A stretch of 64,000 nucleotides of DNA from B30-G6 sp963701385 (GCA_963701385.1 CAVOZW010000011.1:186001-250000); one strand, 5' to 3'. Positions 8,481-18,395 are shown, counted from the stretch's first letter. The notes: generated by a model not told the origin, from the letters alone. A program made the numbers and translations.

Positions 8481-10478
8481 ATGAATTCTCAGAAAACCAA
8501 GCCTACGACAAGACCCGAAATTCTGGCACCGGCAGGAAACAAGACCTCTTTTCTGTCAGCCATCGCTGCCGGTGCGGACGCTGTTTATTGCGGATTGAAA
8601 CAATTTTCCGCCCGTATGGCGGCAACCAATTTTACGTTTGAAGAACTGGCAGCCTTGACACGTCTTGCCCATAGCAGGGGAATCAAGGTGTATGTGGCCT
8701 TTAACACGCTGGTAAAGCCCGAAGAACTGGACAGGGCGCAAGCGTTCCTGCGTCGATTGAAAGACGATGTCAACCCGGATGCGCTGATCGTTCAAGATCT
8801 GGCATTGCTGGTTCTGGCGCGCAAGACCGGGTTTAAAAAAGAGCTGCATCTTTCCACCCTCGCAAACGTGAGTTTCCCCGAGGCCCTCAGCCTGGTGCGG
8901 CAGAATCTTTCTGCTCACCGGGTGGTGCTGCCCCGAGAACTGAACATCGACGAGATCAAAATGATGGCGGAAGCATGTCCGGATGGTCTGGGACTGGAGG
9001 TGTTTATTCATGGGGCACTGTGTTACGGCGTTTCAGGGAGGTGTTACTGGAGCAGCTTTTTGGGTGGCAAGAGCGGTCTCAGGGGAAGATGTGTTCAGCC
9101 TTGCCGGCGGCGCTATCACGGGGCAGATGGGGATGAAAGATATTTTTCATGTCAGGATCTGAGTCTGGATGTTTTGGTCAAGGTACTGCGCTCGATTCCG
9201 CAGATACGCGCCTGGAAAATCGAGGGAAGGAAAAAGGGTCCCCACTATGTTTACTATACCGTAAGCGCTTATAAGATGCTCAGGGACGAAGGGGGTGACC
9301 CTAAAAAGAAGCGTGCGGCGCTGGGACTTCTTGCCATGGCTTTGGGACGGGTGTCCACCCATTACGGGTTTTTGCCACAGCGGCCGCAGAACCCCGTCGA
9401 TTTGTCCGCCCAAACCGGATCCGGGTTGTTGCTGGGTTATGTGCAGGGTTCCAAACACCAACCCTATCTGGTTCCCCGGGAAGCCATCCTGACAGGTGAT
9501 GTTCTCAGAATCGGTTACGAAGACGACGCCTGGCACGTGGTCAAACGAATGAACCAAAGTGTGCCTGCCAGGGGGCGTTACCACCTGAAGACCTTTTTAA
9601 GGGATCACCGGGCAGCGGGTGCGCCTGTTTTTCTGGTGGATCGCCAAGAAGACACGCTTCGCGACATGATATCCCAACTCGAGCAGGAATTGGTTGTCGG
9701 GGAGCCGTTGAAACGCCCGCCAGAAAAGACCTTGGTACACCCGCCAAGAACAAGCCGCGCGGCAGTGACAAAAAACGCAACCACAATCGACCTGCGGGTA
9801 GCTAGAATGCCGGTTCCCGGTGAAACGAATAGCGATACCGGTCTCTGGCTCTCATCTGAATCCATTGCAGCATGCCAAAAGAAAATGGTGCAAAAGATCT
9901 GGTGGTGGCTGCCGCCCGTGGTCTGGCCCGCTCAGGCGGTCAGGCTAAAGGAATGGGTTGATCTTGTCGGACGCCAGGGTGCCAGGCGTTTTGTATTGAA
10001 TATGCCCTGGCAGTCCGTATTGTTCGAAAGCCACAAGCGCTGGGACCTCTGGGCCGGTCCCTTTTGCAACCTAGCCAATGGTCTGGCTGTGGCGTCTTTG
10101 AAGCGACTGGGCTTTTCGGGTGCCATCGTCAGCCCTGAACTGGGGAAAAAGGATTATCTGGATCTACCCGGGCAGAGTGTTCTGCCCCTGGGAATTGTCC
10201 TGTCCGGCAACTGGCCGTTGTGTATTTCCAGAACATTGTCGGACCAGGTCAAGGAGGGGACACCCTTTAGCAGTCCAAAAGGCGAAACAGCGTGGGCAGC
10301 AGCATACGGAGAAGATTTCTGGTTGTTTCCCAACTGGATCATCGATTTTCAGAACAAAAGGGACCTGCTGGCCGAGGCGGGCTACGCTGTTTTTGTCCAC
10401 CTGACGGAACCGGTTCCGAAAACGGTTGGCATCAAGACGCGGCCCGGACTCTGGAACTGGAATGTGGGGCTTAAGTAG
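8481..10478 (+). CDS. Peptidase U32 family protein
   Basis: A long U32-family protein (about 665 residues). The N-terminal catalytic-type domain (EILAPAGNKTSFLSAIAAGADAVYCG) and the cysteine-containing signature around residues 180-215 (HGALCYGVSGRCYWSS ... GRCVQPCRRRY) are present. AWKIEGRKKGPHYVY is the conserved end of the core domain. Long members such as E. coli RlhA hydroxylate 23S rRNA and U32 relatives also hydroxylate tRNA, so an RNA-hydroxylation role is plausible; proteolysis is doubtful. A TTG at 8469 is also in frame, but ATG 8481 has the GGAAGG Shine-Dalgarno and is preferred. Confidence 0.85.
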   Translation: MNSQKTKPTTRPEILAPAGNKTSFLSAIAAGADAVYCGLKQFSARMAATNFTFEELAALTRLAHSRGIKVYVAFNTLVKPEELDRAQAFLRRLKDDVNPDALIVQDLALLVLARKTGFKKELHLSTLANVSFPEALSLVRQNLSAHRVVLPRELNIDEIKMMAEACPDGLGLEVFIHGALCYGVSGRCYWSSFLGGKSGLRGRCVQPCRRRYHGADGDERYFSCQDLSLDVLVKVLRSIPQIRAWKIEGRKKGPHYVYYTVSAYKMLRDEGGDPKKKRAALGLLAMALGRVSTHYGFLPQRPQNPVDLSAQTGSGLLLGYVQGSKHQPYLVPREAILTGDVLRIGYEDDAWHVVKRMNQSVPARGRYHLKTFLRDHRAAGAPVFLVDRQEDTLRDMISQLEQELVVGEPLKRPPEKTLVHPPRTSRAAVTKNATTIDLRVARMPVPGETNSDTGLWLSSESIAACQKKMVQKIWWWLPPVVWPAQAVRLKEWVDLVGRQGARRFVLNMPWQSVLFESHKRWDLWAGPFCNLANGLAVASLKRLGFSGAIVSPELGKKDYLDLPGQSVLPLGIVLSGNWPLCISRTLSDQVKEGTPFSSPKGETAWAAAYGEDFWLFPNWIIDFQNKRDLLAEAGYAVFVHLTEPVPKTVGIKTRPGLWNWNVGLK

Positions 10479-10558
10479 GGTTTGCTGGGTTCATTGCGTT
10501 TGTTGTGTATTGGGTGCCCAAATTCGAACCAGCAACCGCCAAACCATAACCTGCGAAA

Positions 10559-10966
10559 TTACTTATTTTTCAGGTCGGATTTCAGTTTTTTTTCGAGATC
10601 GGCAAAGAGGTTCTTGCGTTTTTCTTTTTGGCCTGCCTGGATGGAGGCCACTTTTTCTTCGTAGCCCTTGCGGCCGGCTTTGAACTGCTTCAGCGCTTCG
10701 TCAAGCTTGCTTTCCTGATCTGACATGGGGATTTCTTCGAGAAGGGTATGGTTTTTTACAAAGAGACGCATGCCATAGGCGCCTTCAACGATTTCAACGA
10801 TACCCATTTCCACAAGCTTATTGCAGATGAAATGGCCTTGCTCCAGGGAAAAATTCAGCAGGCTGCAAACCGCCTCGATGGAAGGCGGGGCGGATTTTTG
10901 ATGATCTAAAATCCGGATTGCCGAAACAAACAGATGGGAATGTTGATAGGTTTTTATGGTTTTCAT
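10559..10966 (-). CDS. Conserved hypothetical protein with winged-helix-like N-terminus
   Basis: About 135 residues from ATG 10966, which has AAGGCG upstream; the ORF could extend to 11008. Residues 5-80 read like a winged-helix DNA-binding fold (SIEAVCSLLNFSLEQGHFICNKLVEMGIVEIVEG). The C-terminal half is a charged amphipathic helix rich in Lys and Glu (DEALKQFKAGRKGYEEKVASIQ). I do not recognise a named family. It converges with the U32 gene and diverges from enolase, so it stands alone. Confidence 0.6.
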   Translation of the reverse strand: MKTIKTYQHSHLFVSAIRILDHQKSAPPSIEAVCSLLNFSLEQGHFICNKLVEMGIVEIVEGAYGMRLFVKNHTLLEEIPMSDQESKLDEALKQFKAGRKGYEEKVASIQAGQKEKRKNLFADLEKKLKSDLKNK

Positions 10967-11192
10967 TGCACGCCTTTTCTTGACATAGAGGAGTATTGAG
11001 CGTAACATTTATTCCTAAATAGTCAAGCGTGTATCATGTTAGGCCGACCGTTTAAAGCAGGTCGACAGCGGTCCCTGTCAGTGAAGTTAGAAATTAGATA
11101 AACCAACAAAATAACAGACGCTTATCAATAGTTTGCTGCGTTGTTTCACGATGTTGTTTCAAACCAATCATTCAAACGGAAAGAGAGGCCTC

Positions 11193-12470
11193 ATGACTGA
11201 AATCATCGATGTAATTGCCAGAGAGATATTGGATTCAAGGGGTAATCCTACGGTTGAAGTGGATGTTGCCCTGGCTTGTGGTGCCATCGGGCGAGCAGCC
11301 GTTCCATCCGGTGCATCCACGGGCAAGCGAGAAGCGCTGGAGTTGCGAAACAAGCGCTCGAAACGCTACGGTGGAAAAGGGGTGACCAGTGCCGTGAAGA
11401 ACGTCATGGAAACCATCGCGCCGGCGATCAACGGTATGGATGCCGCGGACCAGCTGGCACTCGATTTTACCATGATCGCATTGGATGGCACGACCAACAA
11501 ATCAAAATTGGGGGCCAATGCCATTCTGGGCGTATCCATGGCAGCGACGAGGGCGGCAGCCATGGCATACGGGCTTCCCCTCTACCGTTATCTGGGTGGT
11601 ATCAATGCCCGGTATCTGCCCATGCCCATGATGAATATTGTCAATGGGGGGGCTCATGCCGCCAACAACCTGGACATACAGGAATTCATGATCGTTCCCA
11701 TTGGTGCCGGAAACATTACCCAGGCCGTCCAGATGGGAGCCGAGACCTTTCATGCACTCAAAAAGATTTTGAAAGACAAAGGCTTGAACACCGCCGTCGG
11801 CGATGAGGGTGGCTTTGCCCCGGATCTCGCTTCAAATGAGGAGGCACTGCAATACATCGTCGATGCCATCAATGCTGCTGGATATCGTCCGGGAAAAGAC
11901 ATCGGCTTGGCGTTGGATGCGGCCGCCAGCGAGTTTTATGTCAAGAAAAAATATGTGTTGGCATCCGAGAACAAAAAGCTGTCTGCCGATGAAATGATCA
12001 CTTACTACGAGCAATTGATTGACACGTATCCCATTCTATCCATCGAAGACGGCCTGGCAGAGCAGGACTGGGCTGGTTGGGAAGTGATGACGGACCGGCT
12101 GGAAGGCATGATCCAGATCGTTGGTGACGATATATTTGTGACCAATCCAAAAATTTTTAACCAGGGCATTCAAAAGGGCATCGCCAACGCCATATTGATC
12201 AAGCTGAACCAGATCGGTACGGTTACAGAAACACTCGATGCCATAGAAATGGCTAAACAGGCCGGGTACACGACGGTCATATCCCATCGCTCTGGTGAAA
12301 CAGAAGACACGTTCATATCCGACCTGGTGGTTGGTGTAAACGGCGGCCAGATCAAAACCGGTTCCCTCTCTCGAAGCGATCGGGTTGCCAAATACAATCA
12401 GCTCATCAGGATTGAAGAAGAGCTCGGCAGTGCTGCACTGTTCTCAGACGAGATATTTATTGCCCAGTAA
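11193..12470 (+). CDS. eno: Enolase
   Basis: 2-phosphoglycerate dehydratase of glycolysis/gluconeogenesis, cytoplasmic. The N-terminus MTEIIDVIAREILDSRGNPTVE and SGASTGKREALELR are diagnostic; catalytic-region motifs follow, including GDEGGFAP, the metal-binding LSIEDGLAEQDWAGW and DDIFVTNP, the catalytic-lysine segment ILIKLNQIGT, and the C-terminal VISHRSGETEDTFI and KTGSLSRSDR. ATG 11193 gives the normal length of 425 residues; the upstream ATG at 11133 adds an unconserved 20-residue extension and is rejected. GAGAGG precedes the chosen start. Confidence 0.98.
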   Translation: MTEIIDVIAREILDSRGNPTVEVDVALACGAIGRAAVPSGASTGKREALELRNKRSKRYGGKGVTSAVKNVMETIAPAINGMDAADQLALDFTMIALDGTTNKSKLGANAILGVSMAATRAAAMAYGLPLYRYLGGINARYLPMPMMNIVNGGAHAANNLDIQEFMIVPIGAGNITQAVQMGAETFHALKKILKDKGLNTAVGDEGGFAPDLASNEEALQYIVDAINAAGYRPGKDIGLALDAAASEFYVKKKYVLASENKKLSADEMITYYEQLIDTYPILSIEDGLAEQDWAGWEVMTDRLEGMIQIVGDDIFVTNPKIFNQGIQKGIANAILIKLNQIGTVTETLDAIEMAKQAGYTTVISHRSGETEDTFISDLVVGVNGGQIKTGSLSRSDRVAKYNQLIRIEEELGSAALFSDEIFIAQ

Positions 12471-12530
12471 ATCTACCCTGCGCTTGTTCGCCGGGTAAGC
12501 GAGCGAATCTAAATTAGACAGAATTCCTTT

Positions 12531-13433
12531 ATGAAGATGTTTTCAACCTTGCGGTACACTGTTGATGTGGCGAATAAACGACCCCATCGTCGATGGGTTG
12601 TCGCAACCCTGATCTGCATTTTGGTCATGATATGCCCGGGACAGCGGTCGCACGCCTATATCCTGAGGGGGCCGCACCTGCTCGAGTTGATGACCCGGCA
12701 GTATGGCGAATCAAAAAGCCTGATGGTGGTTCAGAAAGTTCTGTTTTACGAAGCCGTCTCCGGCGAAATGATTGCGGAGGCCGATGAAACCCTGCGCTAT
12801 CTTTTCCCGAATGTGTTCCGTTCCGATTCCATTTCCCGGCATGCTGCCAGAATTCATCTGCTATCCAATGGAAAAACACTAACGGTCGTCGACGAAAAAA
12901 TTGTGGCCAATGATGAAACTCTATTTGACTTGTACAAGGACCTTCTTTTATACCGGTCCAGGGAATCCTTGGGGAGAAGACTGGCTGCCGCAGGCATCGA
13001 TACCTCACTGACCTGTCTGGGTCGATTCGAAGGCAGAGTCGCCGTGGTGCTGGGTTCCGAAAAACCAAACGAGCGTGTTTCCCAAGTGTGGGTGGACAAG
13101 GAGACATTTCAACCCATGCGTTGGGTATTGGTAGAAGGGACGGGGGAAGCACCGGGGACAGCCACGGAGATTCGTTACGATGACTGGCGGCAGGTCAAAA
13201 AGACCTGGTATCCCATGCACGTCGCCATATATAAAGACGGTGGGGTGGTGCGGGAAATCAGGGTCGAGGCGCTGCGCGTGAACCCTTCTTTTTCAAAAGA
13301 ACTGCTCGATGCCGAAAGCCTGGAAATCAAATATATTCAATCCCTGTCCGATGAGCCGAATACATCTGTGGAAGGTGAGTTGAGCGAAATCGAGAGAACG
13401 ATTGACGAATTCAGAAAACGAATAGAAGAATGA
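12531..13433 (+). CDS. LolA-like periplasmic lipoprotein carrier family protein
   Basis: A 300-residue protein with an N-terminal export signal (hydrophobic stretch VVATLICILVMICPG, about residues 23-37, then SHA). The remainder resembles the LolA/LolB/MucB fold in its beta-rich pattern and in the statement-like segments YEAVSGEMIAEADETLRYLFPNVFRSD and DKETFQPMRWVLVEG. The mature protein is likely periplasmic and binds a lipidic ligand; that is inference from fold. It sits 9 bp before pyrG and after eno, so eno, this gene and pyrG probably form one transcript. The C-terminus is a charged helix (SEIERTIDEFRKRIEE). Confidence 0.6.
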   Translation: MKMFSTLRYTVDVANKRPHRRWVVATLICILVMICPGQRSHAYILRGPHLLELMTRQYGESKSLMVVQKVLFYEAVSGEMIAEADETLRYLFPNVFRSDSISRHAARIHLLSNGKTLTVVDEKIVANDETLFDLYKDLLLYRSRESLGRRLAAAGIDTSLTCLGRFEGRVAVVLGSEKPNERVSQVWVDKETFQPMRWVLVEGTGEAPGTATEIRYDDWRQVKKTWYPMHVAIYKDGGVVREIRVEALRVNPSFSKELLDAESLEIKYIQSLSDEPNTSVEGELSEIERTIDEFRKRIEE

Positions 13434-13442
13434 GGTAGCTGT

Positions 13443-15089
13443 ATGGGTTATGATACGAAGTATATCTTTGTTACGGGTGGTGTTCTATCGTCTTTAGGAA
13501 AAGGTCTTGCCTCGGCGGCCATCGGTTCTCTTCTGGAAAGCCGGGGCCTTACGGTGACCATACAGAAGCTGGATCCCTATCTCAATGTGGACCCGGGCAC
13601 CATGAATCCGTTTCAGCACGGAGAGGTGTTTGTAACCGACGACGGTGCGGAAACAGACCTCGATCTGGGTCACTATGAAAGATTTACCAGGGCCAAACTG
13701 GGCAAGGACAATAATTTTACCACCGGTAAAATATATGACGCAGTTATCACCAAAGAAAGAAGAGGCGACTACCTGGGAGGAACCGTTCAGGTGATTCCCC
13801 ACATCACCGACGAGATCAAGAACAGCATCAAGCTGGCGGCAAAGGGTGTGGATGTTGTCATTGTTGAAATCGGCGGCACCATCGGCGACATTGAAAGCCT
13901 TCCGTTTCTGGAGGCCATCCGGCAGTTCAAGACGGATGCCGGTAAGGAGAACGCGATCTATATCCATCTGACGCTGGTTCCCTATATCGGAACAGCCGGT
14001 GAACTGAAGACGAAACCGACGCAGCACAGTGTCAAGGAGTTGCGCAGCATTGGTATACAGCCCGACATTTTACTCTGCCGAACCGACCGCTATCTTTCCA
14101 AGGAAATCAAAGCCAAGATCGCTCTTTTCTGCAATGTGAGCCAGGACGCGGTAATAACAGCCAAGGATGTGGATTGTATCTATGAAGTCCCGCTGGTTTT
14201 TCACAAGGAAGGACTCGACGATAAAATTGTGGAACTGCTCAAGATATGGACCCGGGCACCCATCCTGGATTCTTGGGAGGCATTTGTCGAGAAATTCAAG
14301 TCGCCCAGGTATTCGGTGAACATTGCGATCGTGGGTAAGTATGTCGACCTGACCGAGTCTTATAAGAGTCTCAACGAAGCGCTTTATCACGGCGGTGTGG
14401 CCAACAATTGCCGCTCAAATCTGATCTTCGTCGATTCGGAAACCATCGATCCGGACACCTGTAGCGGTATTCTCAGTGAAGCCGACGGCATTCTGGTGCC
14501 CGGGGGCTTCGGGTCCCGGGGTATCGAAGGCAAGATATGTGCGGCAAGGTATGCCAGGGAGAATAACATCCCCTACTTTGGTATTTGTTTAGGCTTGCAT
14601 ATTGCGGTCATTGAATTTGCGCGCAATGTGCTGAAACTGGAAGGCGCCAACAGCCAGGAGTTCGACAAACTGACACCCCACCCCGTGATTTATCTGATGT
14701 TGGAATGGTTCGACGAACAACAGGGTACCATCCAAAAACGGGACGAGCATTCGGAAAAGGGGGGCACCATGCGTCTGGGGGCCTATTCGTGTAATCTCAA
14801 GGAGAACACACTGGCCTCTGCCGCTTACGGGGTCAGGGAAATATCTGAAAGACACCGGCATCGGTACGAGTTCAACAACAAGTACAAGGATCAGTTCATC
14901 GAAAATGGAATGATCGTCAGCGGGATATCCCCGAGTGGTGAACTGGTGGAAATCATAGAATTAAAAGACCACCCATGGCTTCTCGGATGCCAGTTCCACC
15001 CTGAGTTCAAATCACGTCCCATGGACCCGCATCCACTTTTCAGGGATTTTATCAAAGCCTCCCTCGAGCTGAAGAACCGACGAAGCTGA
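13443..15089 (+). CDS. pyrG: CTP synthase
   Basis: Converts UTP, ATP and glutamine to CTP. The N-terminal synthetase domain begins KYIFVTGGVLSSLGKGLASAAIG, with DPYLNVDPGTMNP and HYERFT following. The C-terminal class I glutamine amidotransferase domain has the catalytic-Cys motif PYFGICLGLH (about residues 375-384) and the His/Glu pair in CQFHPEFKSRP. At 548 residues it is full length. GAGGTAG precedes ATG 13443. It closes the eno-LolA-like-pyrG group and is followed by a palindromic repeat. Confidence 0.98.
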   Translation: MGYDTKYIFVTGGVLSSLGKGLASAAIGSLLESRGLTVTIQKLDPYLNVDPGTMNPFQHGEVFVTDDGAETDLDLGHYERFTRAKLGKDNNFTTGKIYDAVITKERRGDYLGGTVQVIPHITDEIKNSIKLAAKGVDVVIVEIGGTIGDIESLPFLEAIRQFKTDAGKENAIYIHLTLVPYIGTAGELKTKPTQHSVKELRSIGIQPDILLCRTDRYLSKEIKAKIALFCNVSQDAVITAKDVDCIYEVPLVFHKEGLDDKIVELLKIWTRAPILDSWEAFVEKFKSPRYSVNIAIVGKYVDLTESYKSLNEALYHGGVANNCRSNLIFVDSETIDPDTCSGILSEADGILVPGGFGSRGIEGKICAARYARENNIPYFGICLGLHIAVIEFARNVLKLEGANSQEFDKLTPHPVIYLMLEWFDEQQGTIQKRDEHSEKGGTMRLGAYSCNLKENTLASAAYGVREISERHRHRYEFNNKYKDQFIENGMIVSGISPSGELVEIIELKDHPWLLGCQFHPEFKSRPMDPHPLFRDFIKASLELKNRRS

Positions 15090-15101
15090 TTCACTTATTC
15101 T

Positions 15102-15184
15102 GAACCGCAACAGCGATCGCATTCCCCGTGGGTTCTGTCGTACGGCAGAACATATCTCATAGCTTGCTGCGAGGTTCTTCAATT
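15102..15184 (+). repeat. Palindromic intergenic repeat, copy 1
   Basis: Outer arms GAACCGC...GCGAGGTTC enclose an inner hairpin at 15133-15150 (TTCTGTCG, loop TA, CGGCAGAA). A second copy at 21655-21737 shares most positions, and its inner stem reads TTCTGCCG/CGGCAGAA. The T-to-C difference keeps pairing (G-T wobble versus G-C), which supports a conserved RNA or cruciform fold. It lies between pyrG and the cyclase gene. Confidence 0.75.
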
Positions 15185-15220
15185 CGCAGATAAACCGCTG
15201 ATATTATATAGCGCTGACAT

Positions 15221-18070
15221 ATGGACAAGACAAAACAAAAAAAAACCAAGCGTATCGGAGCCTACCTAGCACCGGATCCAGCGACGCTGGCGAAAGTCGT
15301 TGCGCAACAGGCGCAGATGTTTGCATCAGGTAAAAAGCCGCTGCTTGGAAAACTGCTGGTGGATGAGGGCTGTGTTTCGCCTTCTGCGCTGGAAAAGGCC
15401 GTGTCGAAGCAGCGTCTGGATCGGCTCCGTTTTTCTTCTGTTTTTAAAGGGATCAGCATCGAAGAACTGATGGTGATTGCTGATTTCGCTGCCGATGTCA
15501 GGGTATCGGCTGATGACATATTCATCGCCCAGGATGAATTGGGGGATTGTTTCTATCTCATCGTCGAAGGTGAGGTGGTGGTGTATCGGACCGGTGACTA
15601 TGAGGAGGAAATTCAACTTTTTACACTCAGTAACGGAGAGAGCATCGGTGAGATGGGTTATTTCAGCGACGGTGTGCGGCTGGCCTCTGTGCGCGCCCTG
15701 GTAGATACCCAGCTGCTCAAGATTAAATACGCCGATTTAGAAGCTATTTTTGTGGCCGTTCCGTCCCTGACACGGCGTTTCTTGAAGCTCATCACCGAAA
15801 GATTGCGCCAGACCAATTTCAGGTTTGAAAAATCGGTCCTCAAAGAACGTAAAACAGAGCTTTCCATGGAAAGCATTTATGAAATGCTGGACATGACGGA
15901 AATTTTTTCTCTGCGGTCGGGGATCGAGACACAGATCGAACGAATCGTTACCACCGCCAGCAAGGTTATGGAGGCTGAAAGGGCAACCCTTTTCCTGCTG
16001 GACCGATTTTCGGGTGAATTGTGGTCCCTGGTTGCAGAAGGGATGGAAAACCGGGAAATTCGGACCCAGATGGGCCAGGGCATTGCTGGTTGGGTGGCTC
16101 AAAATGAACAGATCGTCAACAGTGTGGATGCATACTCGGATCCGCGTTTCGATGACTCCCATGACCGAGCCTTGGGATTCAAGACCCGCAACCTGCTCTG
16201 CGGTCCCTTGAAAAATCTTCAAGGGGAACTCGTCGGCGTTGTTCAGGTTATCAATAAAAAAGAGGGTTCTTTCGATGAAAAAGATGAGGTCCTGTTTAAG
16301 GCGTTTGCCTATCAGACCGCCATTGCTGTCGAAAACCTGGAGTTGTATCGGCGGCTTTTGTCCGAGCATGAAAAGATAGCCATTCTCTTTGATGTGTCGA
16401 GCACTGTCGCGCGGACCCTGGACCTGGATACCCTGTTCGTCGAAATCGTCGACAGGATTTCAAAAGCCCTCAACGCGGAAAGGAGTACGCTCTTTCTGAT
16501 CGATGAAACAAAAGGGGAGCTTTGGTCCAAGGTGGCCCAGCAATCCGAATTGACTGAAATTCGAATACCGCTGGAAAAGGGACTGGCCGGGCATGTGGCC
16601 AAGACAGGCGAGGTTCTCAATATCGGTCATGTCTATCAGGACAACCGATTTTTGTCGCTGGTGGACGAGCAAACCGGTTTTGAAACACGGATGGTTCTGT
16701 GTGCCCCGATAGTCAACCGCCAGGGCAATACCATCGGCGTAACCGAAGTCATGAACAAGAAGGAGGGCACCTTTGACAAGGCGGATGAAAACTTGTTAAA
16801 GGCCTTGTCAGCTCAAATTTCAGTTGCGCTTGAGAATGCGCAGCTTTACGGACGAACGGTGGACATGCGCAATTATCTTGGAAGTGTCCAGGACAGCATT
16901 ACCAACAGCATCGTGACGCTGGACAACCACCACCGCGTCAAGACCCTCAACAAGGCCGCGGAAGTCTGGTTACGGAAGACGATGGCCGCTATGGCGTCCG
17001 ATGACATCCGCAACATTGTCGGGCAAAAGAACCGTAAGCTACTGGATTTGATCGATCGGGTATATGCATCCAGCCGGGCGATCGTGGACGATGACGTCAG
17101 GATCGTCATGCCCTGGGGTAAGGAACTTTTCATGAACGTCAACGTTGTGCCCTTGGTCGGCCATCAATTGGATCATCAGGGCCTGGTTCTGGTGTTTGAA
17201 GACATTACCAGCCGCAAACGGATGAAGGGTACCCTGGTACGTTACATGGAAAAAGATATCGTCGATCGGCTTCTCAACGATCCCAGTCAGCAATTGCTGG
17301 GTGGTACGCGCAGTCGGGCCACCGTCATGTTTGCAGACGTTCGTGGATACACCGGCATAACGGAAAACCTGACCGCCGAAAAAACGGTCTCCTTTTTGAA
17401 CGAATATTTCAGTCTCATGGTGGATATTATTTTTAAGAACAAGGGGGTGTTGGATAAATATATCGGGGATGCCATCATGTCTGTTTTTGGTGTTCCTTAC
17501 GTCCGGGAGGACGATGCCTTGCGCGCCGTCCTTACGGCAATCCAGATGCGGGAACAATTGCCTGAATTCAACGACCGACGCATTCGGAAGGGAGAACTGC
17601 CCATACGAATCGGTATTGGTATCTGCACCGGTGACGTGATCTCCGGCAATATCGGATCGGAGCGGCGGATGGATTTTACGGTGATCGGGGACAGCGTCAA
17701 TGTGGCCTCACGTATCGAGAAGCTGAACAAGCTGTATGGCACGGAAATATTGATCGGCGAATCCACCCAACAGGAACTCAAAGATCGATTAACGACCCGG
17801 CAGATAGATGTCGTCAGGGCCAAGGGCAAGAAAAAATCGGTCCGAATCTATGAGGTGTTGGGGAAAAAAGGACTTGCGCCCGACAAATCCCAAGAGGCTT
17901 TCAACAAGGGGCTTTCACTTTATCAGCAGCTGGCATTTGAAAAGGCCGCCGGTGTTTTCGCAGCTGCAGCGGATACAGATCATCTGTGCCGGATTTTTCT
18001 GGAACGGTGCAATTACTTTAAAACATCGCCGCCGCCACAAGGCTGGGACGGTGCGTGGGAGCTGCGATGA
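15221..18070 (+). CDS. Multi-sensor class IIIb adenylate cyclase (cNMP-binding, 2x GAF, PAS)
   Basis: A 949-residue cytoplasmic sensor-cyclase. In order: an MshEN-like motif at about 40-64 (LLGKLLVDEGCVSPSALEKAVSKQ split across the domain), a cyclic-nucleotide-binding domain at about 71-195, GAF domains at about 225-375 and 385-545, a PAS-like segment at 552-662, and a class III cyclase domain at 695-880. Metal ligands are Asp706 (FADVRGYT) and Asp750 (KYIGDAIM); Lys746 and Thr820 (MDFTVIGD) occupy the base-specifying positions, and Asn827/Arg831 are present. Thr at the second position is the class IIIb signature, a class that includes bicarbonate-stimulated enzymes. A TPR-like tail follows. 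ATG 15221 lacks a strong Shine-Dalgarno sequence. Confidence 0.88.
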   Translation: MDKTKQKKTKRIGAYLAPDPATLAKVVAQQAQMFASGKKPLLGKLLVDEGCVSPSALEKAVSKQRLDRLRFSSVFKGISIEELMVIADFAADVRVSADDIFIAQDELGDCFYLIVEGEVVVYRTGDYEEEIQLFTLSNGESIGEMGYFSDGVRLASVRALVDTQLLKIKYADLEAIFVAVPSLTRRFLKLITERLRQTNFRFEKSVLKERKTELSMESIYEMLDMTEIFSLRSGIETQIERIVTTASKVMEAERATLFLLDRFSGELWSLVAEGMENREIRTQMGQGIAGWVAQNEQIVNSVDAYSDPRFDDSHDRALGFKTRNLLCGPLKNLQGELVGVVQVINKKEGSFDEKDEVLFKAFAYQTAIAVENLELYRRLLSEHEKIAILFDVSSTVARTLDLDTLFVEIVDRISKALNAERSTLFLIDETKGELWSKVAQQSELTEIRIPLEKGLAGHVAKTGEVLNIGHVYQDNRFLSLVDEQTGFETRMVLCAPIVNRQGNTIGVTEVMNKKEGTFDKADENLLKALSAQISVALENAQLYGRTVDMRNYLGSVQDSITNSIVTLDNHHRVKTLNKAAEVWLRKTMAAMASDDIRNIVGQKNRKLLDLIDRVYASSRAIVDDDVRIVMPWGKELFMNVNVVPLVGHQLDHQGLVLVFEDITSRKRMKGTLVRYMEKDIVDRLLNDPSQQLLGGTRSRATVMFADVRGYTGITENLTAEKTVSFLNEYFSLMVDIIFKNKGVLDKYIGDAIMSVFGVPYVREDDALRAVLTAIQMREQLPEFNDRRIRKGELPIRIGIGICTGDVISGNIGSERRMDFTVIGDSVNVASRIEKLNKLYGTEILIGESTQQELKDRLTTRQIDVVRAKGKKKSVRIYEVLGKKGLAPDKSQEAFNKGLSLYQQLAFEKAAGVFAAAADTDHLCRIFLERCNYFKTSPPPQGWDGAWELR

Positions 18071-18089
18071 ACCCATCAGATAAAAAATA

Positions 18090-18395
18090 TGGATCATCTC
18101 CAAAAGAGTTGATCCAAATTAAGGATTCAAGGATTCCAGGGGTCCAGGGTTCGAGTGAGATGAAGTGAGGCATCAGCTGAATGCTTAAGAATTATAAAGA
18201 GTTATTGGAAACGCAGACGATGATATCCGGTGATCTGGATTATATGAAGAAGGAAAAGCTTCAGGAATTAAGAGAGGAACTCGGTGATGTAGAGAGAATG
18301 CTAAAAGCGATGATCAAATCACTGGAAAACAAACACTTGAATCCTGGAATCCTGGACTCCTTGAATCCTTTCTCCCAATTGGGAGAAGATCCAAA
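18090..18395 (+). mobile_element. Four-helix-bundle element, copy A (inverted-repeat bounded)
   Basis: Begins with a 27-nt hairpin (18090-18116: TGGATCA/TGATCCA outer arms, CTC/GAG inner arms). Two imperfect inverted repeats of about 37 bp, at 18121-18157 (aaggattcaaggattccagg...) and 18334-18370 (cacttgaatcctggaatcc...), bound a small gene. A palindrome, CTCCCAATTGGGAG, follows at 18372-18385. The same order of parts recurs in reverse at 56158-56567, and the leading hairpin alone recurs at 40961. This is a dispersed, probably non-autonomous element. Confidence 0.65.
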
